Positions 44,173 to 53,033 of a stretch of DNA of 64,000 nt are shown here, piece after piece; position 1 is the first letter of the stretch; every line of letters begins with the position of its first letter. The DNA is taken from the NCBI RefSeq assembly GCF_024494465.1, contig NZ_JAETXM010000003.1:186001-250000 (forward strand), given 5' to 3'. The translations under genes and the position numbers were made by a program. The notes under the pieces are model-generated. The model was given only the letters and a program-made list of their open reading frames with translations, did no database searches and had not been told where the DNA came from. Source of the stretch: Bacillus sp. V3B. GTDB lineage: Bacteria; Bacillota; Bacilli; Bacillales; Cytobacillaceae.

Positions 44173-45693
44173 CTATAATGAATTCTTTTTACAGTATCTA
44201 CACTTGGCACTTCTTCTACTGTTGGGTGCTTGAGACCATTTATGGCCGTTCTCACAATGCCAAATATATTCTTCCCTTGCATACGGCCCCACTTCATCAG
44301 GACGAACATCACCGTTTTCAGTAGGATGCCATTGTTTAGCTATCTCAGTTTTTTTAACAGCCAATGATTTTTCCTTTTTTACCTTTCTCGGTTTAAAGCG
44401 ACCATATTCCTCATAGCAATAACGACACTTTCTTCCAGCTGTACGACTGTAAATGAGAGCATCGTGACTATGACCTCTCTCACATATCCACCAAACTTTA
44501 TCGTGCTGACCTTTTGTCACATTAAAAGGTGTAAGTCCTAGTTCTTTATTTTTTTCATGATCCCATTCTTTCAAAAGATGTGGGTGTGTTGTAGCAAGGC
44601 AATTGGTTTCGTTCACCCTTTTCCCTGCGCAATAAGGGCAATTTTCACCTTTGCTAGTCCTCCAATTAATTATATAATCGTATGTTGATTTACACTTCGG
44701 ACAATCCCAATACACTTTTTCGTTAGAATGGGGACGGTATTCTTCTGGTGGTTTATCGTTTTTTTCATAGTTCCACTCTTTTGATATTTCAGGGAACAAT
44801 AATTTTAAATTATGTTCTTCTGTTGCCTCTTGACCAGCGCATACCTTGCATCCGTGCCCTTTCGCCTTACTTCCAATTTGAGCTAAGCTAGTATGACCTT
44901 CTTTACATTTAAAAAAGGCCATGAAGTTTGAATTTCGTTTGAAATGCTGAGGAAGTAAATCTAAATTTCTTTCATAATCCCATATCTTTTGTATTTCAGG
45001 AACACTTTCTAATAAGTTATCTTTAACAATAATACCTGGTATTTGAGCGAGTATTGGGATATTATCAATATCTACTTGAATAGTATTCTTTACCCGTTTG
45101 ATGTCTTCGGTATACCCATTATAGTGATCATCAATCATGGATAATAAATCCTTGATCATTTCGCTTATTTTCTTAAAAGTTGATCTTTCGTACAAATACT
45201 CTTGCATTCCATTTATTTTAAGGGGTGGCAATCCATTATCTCTCACTCGTATAAGAGAATATCCTGCCTTTAAGATCAATCTACTTTTTTCTATATCTCT
45301 GTTTACATTCTTTTTATGAGCAAATGCACCATCATATTCAATAACGAGTTTAAGAGAAGGAATGTATAAATCTACAGTCTTGTATTTTTCAATTTCTTTA
45401 ATTGGCGTATTAAGTTGAGCATCTTTAAAGATTTTCTTGAAATAAAAATATATAGCAAGTTCTGGGAATCCAACGTTATATCTTTCATGACATTTAGGAC
45501 ATCCTGTATTATGAATAGCTCGGTTTTTAGCTTGAGTTTCCCAATTATGACCACATTCCTTACAATGCCAAATAATATACTTATCAGATCCAGTTCTTAC
45601 ATTATATGGTGTATTACCATTGTTTTTTTCTAACGGCCATTCTTCAATCAATTCCGGACGTTCTTCAGCAATAAATCCCCTTGTATTCTTCAT
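44173..45693 (-). CDS. Zinc-ribbon-repeat protein with PD-(D/E)XK-like domain
   Basis: 506 residues. Repeats of the form EW..EKN...TP..V..GS...W.C..GH.W......R..G.GCP.C occur once before and four to five times after an endonuclease-like domain (residues ~75-165: FPELAIYFYFKKIF, DLYIPSLKLVIEYDGAFAH, KAGYSLIRVRDNGLPPL). The D ... E-Y-D pattern suits a PD-(D/E)XK fold. AAGGAG lies 6 nt ahead of ATG. Convergent with the helicase operon. It resembles the proteins at 35.7 and 55.7 kb; probably a nucleic-acid-binding nuclease of mobile or defence type. Confidence 0.75.
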   Translation of the reverse strand: MKNTRGFIAEERPELIEEWPLEKNNGNTPYNVRTGSDKYIIWHCKECGHNWETQAKNRAIHNTGCPKCHERYNVGFPELAIYFYFKKIFKDAQLNTPIKEIEKYKTVDLYIPSLKLVIEYDGAFAHKKNVNRDIEKSRLILKAGYSLIRVRDNGLPPLKINGMQEYLYERSTFKKISEMIKDLLSMIDDHYNGYTEDIKRVKNTIQVDIDNIPILAQIPGIIVKDNLLESVPEIQKIWDYERNLDLLPQHFKRNSNFMAFFKCKEGHTSLAQIGSKAKGHGCKVCAGQEATEEHNLKLLFPEISKEWNYEKNDKPPEEYRPHSNEKVYWDCPKCKSTYDYIINWRTSKGENCPYCAGKRVNETNCLATTHPHLLKEWDHEKNKELGLTPFNVTKGQHDKVWWICERGHSHDALIYSRTAGRKCRYCYEEYGRFKPRKVKKEKSLAVKKTEIAKQWHPTENGDVRPDEVGPYAREEYIWHCENGHKWSQAPNSRRSAKCRYCKKNSL

Positions 45694-45843
45694 TTTTTCT
45701 CCTTGTCGATTTCGATATAGTAATAATATTTTATCAATTTGTATATTTAATGGCTAATTAAATAAGGAGTGGTGGAGCTACCAAAACATGTAATTTCTTT
45801 GTTATAATAATTTATAATTGGTAACTTATTGGAGAGTGAGTAA

Positions 45844-46497
45844 ATGTCAGAGATTTTTAGTCAAATGAATAAGCTAATAAATACTAATTGGGATAGTACT
45901 CTTAAGCATTTTCAAAATGAATATATAGATGCGGAACAAAAGGCGAGATGTGTTTATTTTATTAGCAATGAAGTAGAGAAGATGACTAGTAATGAATATT
46001 TAGCGACAATTGTAAAAGAAGTATTTATTGATTTAACTAATGCAATTTTCTTATCAGTACAGTCACATTATAGAACGGCATTTTTATCTTTACGAAGTTC
46101 ACTAGAATTAACATTAGTAACTGTTTATTTTGCAGATCATCCCATTGAGTTTGCTAAATGGCGTGCTGATACTAAGGACTTTCAATTTAGTAACACGCTC
46201 TTAGAAGTTTTGAGTAAAGATTATGTGGAAATTATTAATCCACCTGTTGAACCAAAACTTAAAGAAGTCCAATCGCTATATAGGGATCTTTCACAGTACG
46301 TACATGGCAAATTCAATTACTTGTCTGTAAATAAAGAAAAAGTTTCACAGTTTGATAAGGATCAAGTGGAGCGCTTTTTGGAACAATTTGAAAAGACAGT
46401 TAATATCATAGTTAACTTTTTCAGGTTTAGATTTAATGATGAGGTACTGATCGCTTCAAAAAACTATGGCTTTTTAAGAGGCTTGATAGGAGAGTAA
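45844..46497 (+). CDS. HEPN-like protein, partner of AAA ATPase
   Basis: 217 residues, all-helical. LYRDLSQYVHGKFNY carries R-x6-H, matching the R-x4-6-H catalytic motif of HEPN ribonucleases, preceded by LSVQSHYRTAFLSLRSSLELTL, a helix pair common in HEPN proteins of abortive-infection loci. ATG with GGAGAGTG upstream. It ends 5 nt before the ATPase gene, giving a two-gene operon. I infer an RNase effector controlled by the ATPase. Confidence 0.7.
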   Translation: MSEIFSQMNKLINTNWDSTLKHFQNEYIDAEQKARCVYFISNEVEKMTSNEYLATIVKEVFIDLTNAIFLSVQSHYRTAFLSLRSSLELTLVTVYFADHPIEFAKWRADTKDFQFSNTLLEVLSKDYVEIINPPVEPKLKEVQSLYRDLSQYVHGKFNYLSVNKEKVSQFDKDQVERFLEQFEKTVNIIVNFFRFRFNDEVLIASKNYGFLRGLIGE

Positions 46498-46502
46498 CTT
46501 AT

Positions 46503-48269
46503 ATGTCTGATGTAGCAGTAGCGCTTCAACAAGCTAGAACCGAAGACTTAACTAAGCAAGAAATTAACAAATATAAGTGTTTACACGATTCTGAAATTAG
46601 AATACTAAATCTATTAGAAGGCCCTGGTTGCCATTTGCTTGAAGGTAGTAGAGGCGTCGGTAAGTCAATGTTATTAAGGTTAGCTGAATACAACTTAGAT
46701 GAAACTATAAAAAGTAATAAGGTACTTGGTGTTTATGTGAACTTTAAATCGTCTCTAGTATTAGAAAAGGATAAATTTAAGGATGAAAAATACTCTTTTA
46801 AAATGTGGATAATGGCAAAGATTCTTCAAGCTTTCACTGAAAAACTTTATTCTTTAGGGATTATTGAAGGGGACAGTACGCTTCAACCATATTATGAATT
46901 GTTTAATATTAGAGGAATAAATAATTTAGGAACCGCCTTAGAGAAAAAAATAACATTACTTCAAAGACTTGCTTTAACCAAAGATAGTGGAGAAAGAGAT
47001 GAAATTGAAAAAGAAATTGGTATTAACTTTGCTAATACATTTAATGATATTGAATATGTAACTAAAACAATAAGAGATACTTCAAAAAAATTAAATGTAA
47101 ATAGAGTAGTCTTTTTATTCGATGAAGCTGCTCATACTTTTGTACCTGAACAGCAATCAATATTCTTTAACATGATAAAGTTACTCCATGGTGAGGAAGT
47201 AAGTGTAAAAGTAGCTGTATATCCGGGTATTACTAATTATGGTGGGAATTTTGAGTATGGACAAGATGCGATTCCAATTCCACTTGAAAGAAATGATTTG
47301 TATTCTCAATCTGCCAGAAAGAACAACATACAGTTCTATAGAGAATTACTACAGAAGAGACTTCAAGATAGTAGTGAGTTAGCTAAGAAGTTTTTTCAAC
47401 GCGGAGAAGTTCTAGACTTAATCATCTGTTTATCTAATGGAAATCCAAGAGGTTTTATGCATATCGTCTCGAAACTAGTTCAAGATGGCGAAATATCCAA
47501 TAGAAACGCAATACTTAAATCTAGTGAATATATTGAAAACGAACTTGTGAAATATCACAAAGATTTAAAGCAAAGGTTGCCTAAAATTACTTCAATAATA
47601 GATTTAGGGTTTGATGTAGTTAAAAATTATATCTTATCTGAATTGCAAACGAAGAACGAGGGTAAATCTCCTGAATTTAAAAAGCAATCTGTATTTTTTA
47701 CAATAGAAACAACTTCTCCATATAAGATACAGAGAGCAATGGATATACTTTGTTATTCAGGGTTAATTTCAAAGGTAGGAATTGTAAAAATAGCTCAAAG
47801 AAAGACTGCTCCTAGATATTCCGTTAATTTGGGACTAGCAGTGCAAAATAGAATATTTGCAGAAACTTTTTCGAGGAAACCTATGGATGCAATCACAAGA
47901 TTATCTAAAGATGACTATAGAGAGTTTTACGCTTCAGATAAACAATTTGAACATTTAATCAGTGTTCATCAGGATAGTATGGCTCCGTGTTCGCATTGTG
48001 GTCGCCCTAGAGAGAATATAGAATTTACTGGTTGTCCATATTGCTTGACACCTTACCCTACTAACGACATTTTACCTAAGTTAATGGAGGACCCTATAGA
48101 AGCAATATCAATTCCTAACTTTTTATTTAATTATTTATCAACTTCCGAAAAATACAAAATAGTAAAAGATATTTATACGGCTTCTTTAGAGGATCTACAG
48201 GAAATTAATAGAATAGGACCGAATCGTGCTAGGATTATAAAAAATATAGCTGAGGAATACTTGTCTTAA
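46503..48269 (+). CDS. AAA ATPase with zinc ribbon and helix-hairpin-helix
   Basis: 588 residues. An ORC/STAND-like ATPase core: Walker A GSRGVGKSMLL (~residues 48-58) and Walker B VVFLFDEAAH (~202), then CLSNGNPRGFMHI, a sensor 2-like region. A winged-helix-like segment follows (~380-440). A C-terminal zinc ribbon CSHCGRPRE ... GCPYC is at ~495-520, and ASLEDLQEINRIGPNRARII at the end is a helix-hairpin-helix. The C-terminus could sense DNA. Operon with the HEPN gene; a terminator follows at 48316. Seems intact. I know no named system with this exact pair. Confidence 0.75.
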   Translation: MSDVAVALQQARTEDLTKQEINKYKCLHDSEIRILNLLEGPGCHLLEGSRGVGKSMLLRLAEYNLDETIKSNKVLGVYVNFKSSLVLEKDKFKDEKYSFKMWIMAKILQAFTEKLYSLGIIEGDSTLQPYYELFNIRGINNLGTALEKKITLLQRLALTKDSGERDEIEKEIGINFANTFNDIEYVTKTIRDTSKKLNVNRVVFLFDEAAHTFVPEQQSIFFNMIKLLHGEEVSVKVAVYPGITNYGGNFEYGQDAIPIPLERNDLYSQSARKNNIQFYRELLQKRLQDSSELAKKFFQRGEVLDLIICLSNGNPRGFMHIVSKLVQDGEISNRNAILKSSEYIENELVKYHKDLKQRLPKITSIIDLGFDVVKNYILSELQTKNEGKSPEFKKQSVFFTIETTSPYKIQRAMDILCYSGLISKVGIVKIAQRKTAPRYSVNLGLAVQNRIFAETFSRKPMDAITRLSKDDYREFYASDKQFEHLISVHQDSMAPCSHCGRPRENIEFTGCPYCLTPYPTNDILPKLMEDPIEAISIPNFLFNYLSTSEKYKIVKDIYTASLEDLQEINRIGPNRARIIKNIAEEYLS

Positions 48270-48315
48270 ACAAAAACTTGTTCAATTATATATATGCTAT
48301 GGACTATAAATAACT

Positions 48316-48352
48316 GCTCATCACCCTAATCGGTGGTGGGCTTATTTTTTTG
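48316..48352 (+). terminator. Terminator of HEPN-AAA operon
   Basis: GCTCATCACC (48316-48325) pairs with GGTGGTGGGC (48332-48341), followed by TTATTTTTTT. Confidence 0.7.
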
Positions 48353-48501
48353 TCCTTTCTAAATACATCTACACCGCATAGTAATTAAAACTGCATTTTG
48401 ATGATGATGAAAAGATAAAAAGTGGCAATTTAGTACCAGATTTAGCGTTTTTGATTTGAGGAGAATCTAGATATTGATTTTTTATCTTTTTAGCATCAAG
48501 G

Positions 48502-49674
48502 GGCGATTATTTATTTCAAAAACATGTGACCGTCGATACATTACAGTCCAAGGTCGTTCGTAATCAAGGAGAGGAACCACAGTATTATATTGAAAATCAT
48601 CATGAGGCTATTATTAAGCCAAAGGAATGGGACCGAGTTCAAGACATTTTAGAAGAACGAAAACGAAATAAAGGATTTATCAAAGAAGGACATCGGAAGT
48701 ACGAAAAAGACGAAATGAAAAATGAAGCTTTTATTGAAAAACTATATTGTGGTGAATGTGGATATGTGATGGGGCATAGACGAAGTGTAGAGAGACGGAC
48801 GAACAAACCTTTTGAAACGCACTTCTGGGTGTGTTGTCGCCATGATCAGAGATATAGAAATAAATGATGCGATACAAGGCGTATTCGCCAGGATTATTTG
48901 GAATGGAACTTCATCCGCTTTTTAAACCAAGTTCGCGCTGATTCTAATTTTAAAAATGACGTCTTACATTGGATTAAGAGATTAGAATTAACAGATGAAG
49001 AGGAAAAAGAAAGAGCAGCTTTGCAGGAAAGAGTAGAAATACAAAATCAAAACTTGTACAGTGCAGTTGAAGATGGGATTCATGATAACGGCCAAAACAC
49101 TCAGCTGGTGGATAAACTGACAGAAGAATTAGTGGAGTTGCATGAGCGACTGAAACACTTTAGTGAACGCGAAAGACGTGTGGAACATGAAAGGAAAATG
49201 TTTAAGGAAATAATGAAAAAGGTGAAAAAGTATGTGGAAGGAGCAAGCGAGGACTTTCCAGAAGGTTTGTTTCAAGAATTTATTAGTAGTGCAGAGGTGT
49301 GTGAAGATGGAAAGGTCACCTACCATCTCATATTTGAACTTGAACAAAAAATGCCGGAAACCTACGACGACTATGTTGAGATAAAAAGACAGCAAAAGAA
49401 GCAGAAAACGAAGGGAAAACATGAGACCTTACTTAAAGGGGCTGAGGTGGAGGAGCTGTTAGTATATTGCGAGGAGCCAAAGGATCTTAAAGAGATTGTA
49501 ACTTTTATGAATGAGAGGATGGTCATTTCCGATTCACACATCTTCCAAGTAATTTTGAGACCATTAATGAAGCAGGGGAAACTAGAAAGGTTCAAGGCAC
49601 CGGAAAGGGGAGGAACTAGAGAAGTGTTTCATTATCAGGTTAGTAAGGAAAAGGGTTTGCTGAGTAAAATTTAA
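48502..49674 (+). pseudogene. Large serine recombinase, second type, C-terminal remnant
   Basis: Begins GDYLFQKHVTVDTLQSKVV, then the zinc ribbon YCGECGYVMGHRRSV, a TGA stop at about 48865-48867, and in the same frame YLEWNFIRFLNQVRADS, a long coiled coil and a C-terminal segment rich in Lys/Glu. The N-terminal catalytic domain is missing. It differs clearly from the recombinase at 38.7 kb, so two integrase lineages have used this region. Confidence 0.78.
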
Positions 49675-49691
49675 TAGAAGAAAACATCCAA

Positions 49692-49726
49692 GGCTCATCT
49701 CCATACAAGGAGGTGGGCCATTTTTT
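49692..49726 (+). terminator. Terminator T1 behind recombinase remnant
   Basis: GGCTCATCTCC (49692-49702) pairs with GGAGGTGGGCC (49709-49719), then ATTTTTT. An almost identical hairpin ends at 52167. Confidence 0.75.
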
Positions 49727-49842
49727 CGTGTATGCAAAAAACTAAAAAATGATGATGTGGTAAAATAAGGTATAAACAAATGGCTGCAGGGATTGTGTTA
49801 ATGGTTTAGTAATAAATTTCATGGAGCATTGGAGAGGTTAAA

Positions 49843-51681
49843 GTGAAGATAATTGGTTTTAAGATTAATAACTATAAGTCAATAGGCTCGACAGAGAACT
49901 TTTTATCCGTAGAACCAAAAGTTACTGCCCTAATCGGAAAGAATGAATCCGGGAAGAGTAATATCTTAGAGGCTGTAGGCAAATTGTCATTTGATAGACC
50001 ACTTAGTTCTAGTTACCTTAATAATAAAAATAGGGGAGCGTCTGGTGAAGTTTCTATCATTGTTCATTTGGAATACTATCAAAGTGAATTAAATGAATTT
50101 GAAATTAGTCAAGCAAATACATCAATAAGTTTCACAGATAATAGAGTGGTTAAGATTGAAGGTGGATTATCGGAATTATTGAACGATGATGAATTACTAA
50201 TGGAAGCTATTCAATGTGTTCTGGAAATGAATATTAGAAGTGTTTGGGGAAATGACTCTAACCGCATTAAATCAGTACAAGATTATTTGAATGGCTTGAA
50301 GGCCATAACTTCACAAGTTTATATAAATCATAGCGCTAGATTAGGTAATTTAAAAAATTGGATAACCAATGATTATACAAGCAAGGAAGACTTGATTGAG
50401 AAATTGGAGATTATTGATAATTGTCTTACAAAATATTATTCTCTTCTACCTAGTGTGTATTACCGTGAACAATACCCACAATTAGAAGCAAGTTATAAAT
50501 ATGATGATATAAAAAATATTTTTAAAGAACCAAACCATATCTTTAATAGATTCCTTTTAGCAGCAGGTATTACTGAACAAGAAATAGTAGAAGCATTTGA
50601 AGACCCTATAGATGGTAATAGGAAAACTGTTCGAAATAGAATTGCAAGAAAAATTCAGAAAAACATTGAGGCAGAGTTTAATGAATTTTATAATCAAGAG
50701 AAAATCGAATTTCAAGTAGAATTTGAGAGTCGTGTCTTTAAAATATATATATTAACTGATGATAAGGCAATGAACCTAAGTGAAAGAAGTAATGGATTAC
50801 GTTGGTACATAAGCATATTTGTTGATGTGCTTTCTCGTGAGTATAAAAATAAATCTTTAGTTTACTTGCTAGATGAACCAGGTGTATATTTACATGTTAA
50901 TGCTCAAAAGCAACTCCTAGAATTATTTTTAAGACTAGCAGAAAGAGATAACCAGGTAATATATACTACACATTCTCCATACATGATAGACAGTAGAGAC
51001 ATAACCAATGTCAGGGCTATTGAAAAAGTCGAGGGAGGTAATACAAAAGTATTTAAGAGTGCTTATAATCAAAATTTATCAAATGACTCGAAAATGGAAA
51101 CTCTATCCCCATTAGTGCAAGCTATTGGAGCGGATTTAAAGTTTAATATAGGACCATCTACTAGTAATAATAATCTCATTACTGAGGGCATTACAGATTA
51201 CATGTATATGAATGCTATGATAAATTATTTGGCGATTGATAGCGCCCTAAATATAATTCCATCAGCAGGTGTTAGTAATATCAATAGAATTGTTTCAATT
51301 TTAATTGGCTGGGGATGTGAATTTAAGATCTTATTAGACTATGATAAAGCTGGTTACAACGAATACGATGTTTTAGTCAATAAACTGGATGAGACTTTAG
51401 AAGATAAAATCCTATTCGTAAGTTGTAACGAAGAAGTAGTTAAGGAGAAAATGTGGAGCAACCCACAGACAATTGAGTCGTTAATTTCTAAAGATGACTT
51501 TAAAAAATTGAGTACCCCGTACGATGGTTCTAGTTCGTCAAAGAAATTAGCAGCAAAAGAATTTCATGATAAAGTAGTAAACAAGGAAATCCAACTTGAG
51601 AACGAGACAGTGTCCAATTTTCAAACATTGTTTGAAGCAATAGAAATTCAAAAACATAATATAGCGATTGTTAGAGATTAA
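49843..51681 (+). CDS. OLD-family ATP-dependent nuclease (AAA15 plus TOPRIM)
   Basis: 612 residues. ABC-type ATPase domain: Walker A GKNESGKSNILEAV (~31-45), a signature-like LSERSNGLRWYISIF and Walker B VYLLDEPGVYLH, with the H-loop THSPYMID. The C-terminal TOPRIM domain has the acid NLITEGITDYMY and KILLDYDKAGYNEYD (DxD-like). Overcoming-lysogenisation-defect nucleases are phage-defence enzymes. No UvrD-like partner follows, so it is not a Gabija pair. GTG start with GGAGAGG upstream. Flanked by near-identical terminators T1 and T2 and followed by a tRNA-like transcript. Confidence 0.85.
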   Translation: MKIIGFKINNYKSIGSTENFLSVEPKVTALIGKNESGKSNILEAVGKLSFDRPLSSSYLNNKNRGASGEVSIIVHLEYYQSELNEFEISQANTSISFTDNRVVKIEGGLSELLNDDELLMEAIQCVLEMNIRSVWGNDSNRIKSVQDYLNGLKAITSQVYINHSARLGNLKNWITNDYTSKEDLIEKLEIIDNCLTKYYSLLPSVYYREQYPQLEASYKYDDIKNIFKEPNHIFNRFLLAAGITEQEIVEAFEDPIDGNRKTVRNRIARKIQKNIEAEFNEFYNQEKIEFQVEFESRVFKIYILTDDKAMNLSERSNGLRWYISIFVDVLSREYKNKSLVYLLDEPGVYLHVNAQKQLLELFLRLAERDNQVIYTTHSPYMIDSRDITNVRAIEKVEGGNTKVFKSAYNQNLSNDSKMETLSPLVQAIGADLKFNIGPSTSNNNLITEGITDYMYMNAMINYLAIDSALNIIPSAGVSNINRIVSILIGWGCEFKILLDYDKAGYNEYDVLVNKLDETLEDKILFVSCNEEVVKEKMWSNPQTIESLISKDDFKKLSTPYDGSSSSKKLAAKEFHDKVVNKEIQLENETVSNFQTLFEAIEIQKHNIAIVRD

Positions 51682-51761
51682 TAAAGGTGGAGAGATGTCA
51701 CTTAGATAAAGTAATGTAAATTCAATATATCTCCACTAAATAAAAAATAGTATATGAATTT

Positions 51762-51790
51762 TTGACACCTTAAACGAGCTTGTCTATAAT
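51762..51790 (+). promoter_or_regulatory. Perfect consensus sigma-A promoter
   Basis: TTGACA (51762-51767), exactly 17 bp, TATAAT (51785-51790). Predicted start at about 51797. A fully consensus promoter is rare; it drives the tRNA-like segment directly downstream. Confidence 0.85.
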
Positions 51791-51796
51791 TATCCT

Positions 51797-52064
51797 ATAC
51801 TTAAATAAGTATGCCGCAGTTACGGGTTCGAATCCCGTACTCCTCGCCAAATCAATAAACATTGCCCTAAGTAGCAGTTATTGGATTATTGGTGTGTTTA
51901 TCGCTAATACCCTTTCAATTGCTATGACGACTTCATGGGAGTCATTCTCGAAAGATAATAAGGAGATGATAGGGATGACAATGTTAACAATCTTTACCCT
52001 GCTAATAACCTTTGCGGCTTCCGAGGGGTTAGTTTAATTGGTAAAACGGTTGATATAGGAACCG
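51797..52064 (+). ncRNA. Circularly permuted tRNA-like RNA (3' half before 5' half)
   Basis: From the predicted start: hairpin ATACTT-AAAT-AAGTAT, then a perfect T-arm (ACGGG TTCGAAT CCCGT, 51822-51838), acceptor strand ACTCCTC (51839-51845), discriminator G and CCA (51847-51849). About 175 nt later a 5' tRNA half begins: acceptor strand GAGGGGT (52023-52029) pairs 7 of 7 with ACTCCTC (one G-U), TA, D-stem GTTT/AAAC around the consensus D-loop AATTGGTA (52032-52047), then CGGTT-8nt-AACCG as anticodon-like arm (52047-52064). The halves are in reversed order. The anticodon loop has 8 nt, so identity is unclear. It may be functional or two abutting tRNA relics. Confidence 0.5.
51975..52037 (+). 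CDS. Possible 20-residue hydrophobic peptide between tRNA halves
   Basis: ATG 51975 with AAGGAG about 10 nt upstream reads MTMLTIFTLLITFAASEGLV, then stops in the D-arm of the tRNA-like 5' half. The same frame extends upstream with more hydrophobic sequence (YWIIGVFIANTLSIAM) to the T-arm region, so it may be the tail of a small two-helix membrane protein. Weak evidence; no family recognised. Confidence 0.25.
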   Translation: MTMLTIFTLLITFAASEGLV

Positions 52065-52131
52065 AGGTTATTAGCAAACCATCATAAATAGTAGAAGCAA
52101 AACATTTTTATAGATGAAGTTTTTATCATTA

Positions 52132-52168
52132 GGCTTATCTCCATTTACGGAGGTGGGCCATTTTTTTG
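52132..52168 (+). terminator. Terminator T2
   Basis: GGCTTATCTCC (52132-52142) pairs with GGAGGTGGGCC (52149-52159), then ATTTTTTT. Nearly the same as T1 at 49692, including the AGGC and GGGCCATTTTTT borders. Confidence 0.75.
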
Positions 52169-52317
52169 CGTTTTATGGAGTGAAATTGACAAAAAATTAA
52201 ACGAGGAATTAGTAGAGGAAGAAGTGATTAGTTATGGTAAATGTCATAGACTGAAAATATTTTTTACAGGGGTTTGACATTTTTAAAAGTGAGGTTTATG
52301 ATAGTTACACAAAATTC

Positions 52318-52332
52318 GTTACGGTCCGTGAC
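52318..52332. promoter_or_regulatory. Palindrome upstream of EVE gene
   Basis: GTTACGG-T-CCGTGAC, a 7-bp dyad with one mismatch, 18 nt before the GTG start. Size and place suit an operator, but no regulator is known. Confidence 0.35.
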
Positions 52333-52350
52333 GGATTGGAGGGACTTCAA

Positions 52351-52965
52351 GTGAATATTTTCCAGATTAAAACCAAGCCGCATGATAAGGAAAGACTTAA
52401 TGAATTCGTACAGGGGAAGTTTATTGCAATAGGTTGGCCTGGGATTGGTGACCTTGATGGGGTTGAAAAAGAAGAAATTCGACAGAGACTTGAACAACGC
52501 TATACGTACAAAAATGCTCGTAGCTTAGGGAATGATCTCGGAAATGTGTGGGCTTTCGTTAATACGATGCAGGAAGGTGATCTTGTGTTATTCAATGGAC
52601 ATCAGGATCATGTTTATATTGTGAAGGTCGGGCCATATCGATATGAGGAACGTTATGACAATGAAGAGGGAATGGCCCATCAAAGAGCATTTAAACTGAT
52701 AAAAGTTGCGAAGAGGGACGATCTGAACCCTAAGATACAGGAGCTTCTTCGTAATCGTAGTGCTGTGACCAAGTTTAAGTATCCGTTAGAGGATGCTGAG
52801 TTGGATGATATACCAGCAAATGAAATCCTTAACTTCAATCAAAAAATAACGGTAGATAAAGCGGCTATAGAAAAAGCTCTTAATATCCTTTATTTAGAGC
52901 TTGAATCAAACGATTCCGACCGGCGCTTTAAAGCAGCAATTGAACTGTTACAGTTTGCCAAATAA
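52351..52965 (+). CDS. EVE-like (PUA superfamily) modified-base reader
   Basis: 204 residues. N-terminal NIFQIKTKPHDKERL, GKFIAIGWPGIGDLDG, then LGNVWAFVNTMQEGDLVLFNG and YIVKVGPYRYEERYD form the EVE/PUA-like fold seen fused to McrB-type restriction proteins, where it binds modified bases. The C-terminal ~60 residues are helical. GGAGG at 52338-52342 favours GTG 52351 over the TTG at 52336. A nuclease gene follows 68 nt downstream. I infer that this is the recognition subunit of a modification-dependent restriction pair. Confidence 0.75.
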   Translation: MNIFQIKTKPHDKERLNEFVQGKFIAIGWPGIGDLDGVEKEEIRQRLEQRYTYKNARSLGNDLGNVWAFVNTMQEGDLVLFNGHQDHVYIVKVGPYRYEERYDNEEGMAHQRAFKLIKVAKRDDLNPKIQELLRNRSAVTKFKYPLEDAELDDIPANEILNFNQKITVDKAAIEKALNILYLELESNDSDRRFKAAIELLQFAK

Positions 52966-53033
52966 GCTATTAATTTTTAACCAGTGCCAACAGTATGTAT
53001 CAGTAACATTTAAGAACGAAGTGAGGCGTTGTC

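Noticed and set aside
49843-51681. Gabija defence system
   Set aside because: The OLD-like nuclease lacks a following UvrD-type helicase gene.
51797-52064. Permuted tmRNA (two-piece ssrA)
   Set aside because: Gene order is similar, but there is no tag reading frame or pseudoknots after the 5' half, and the D-arm is a normal tRNA type with GG in the loop.
52264-52350. Minus-strand ORF opposite the EVE gene start
   Set aside because: No coding features; overlaps the promoter and start of a well-supported gene.
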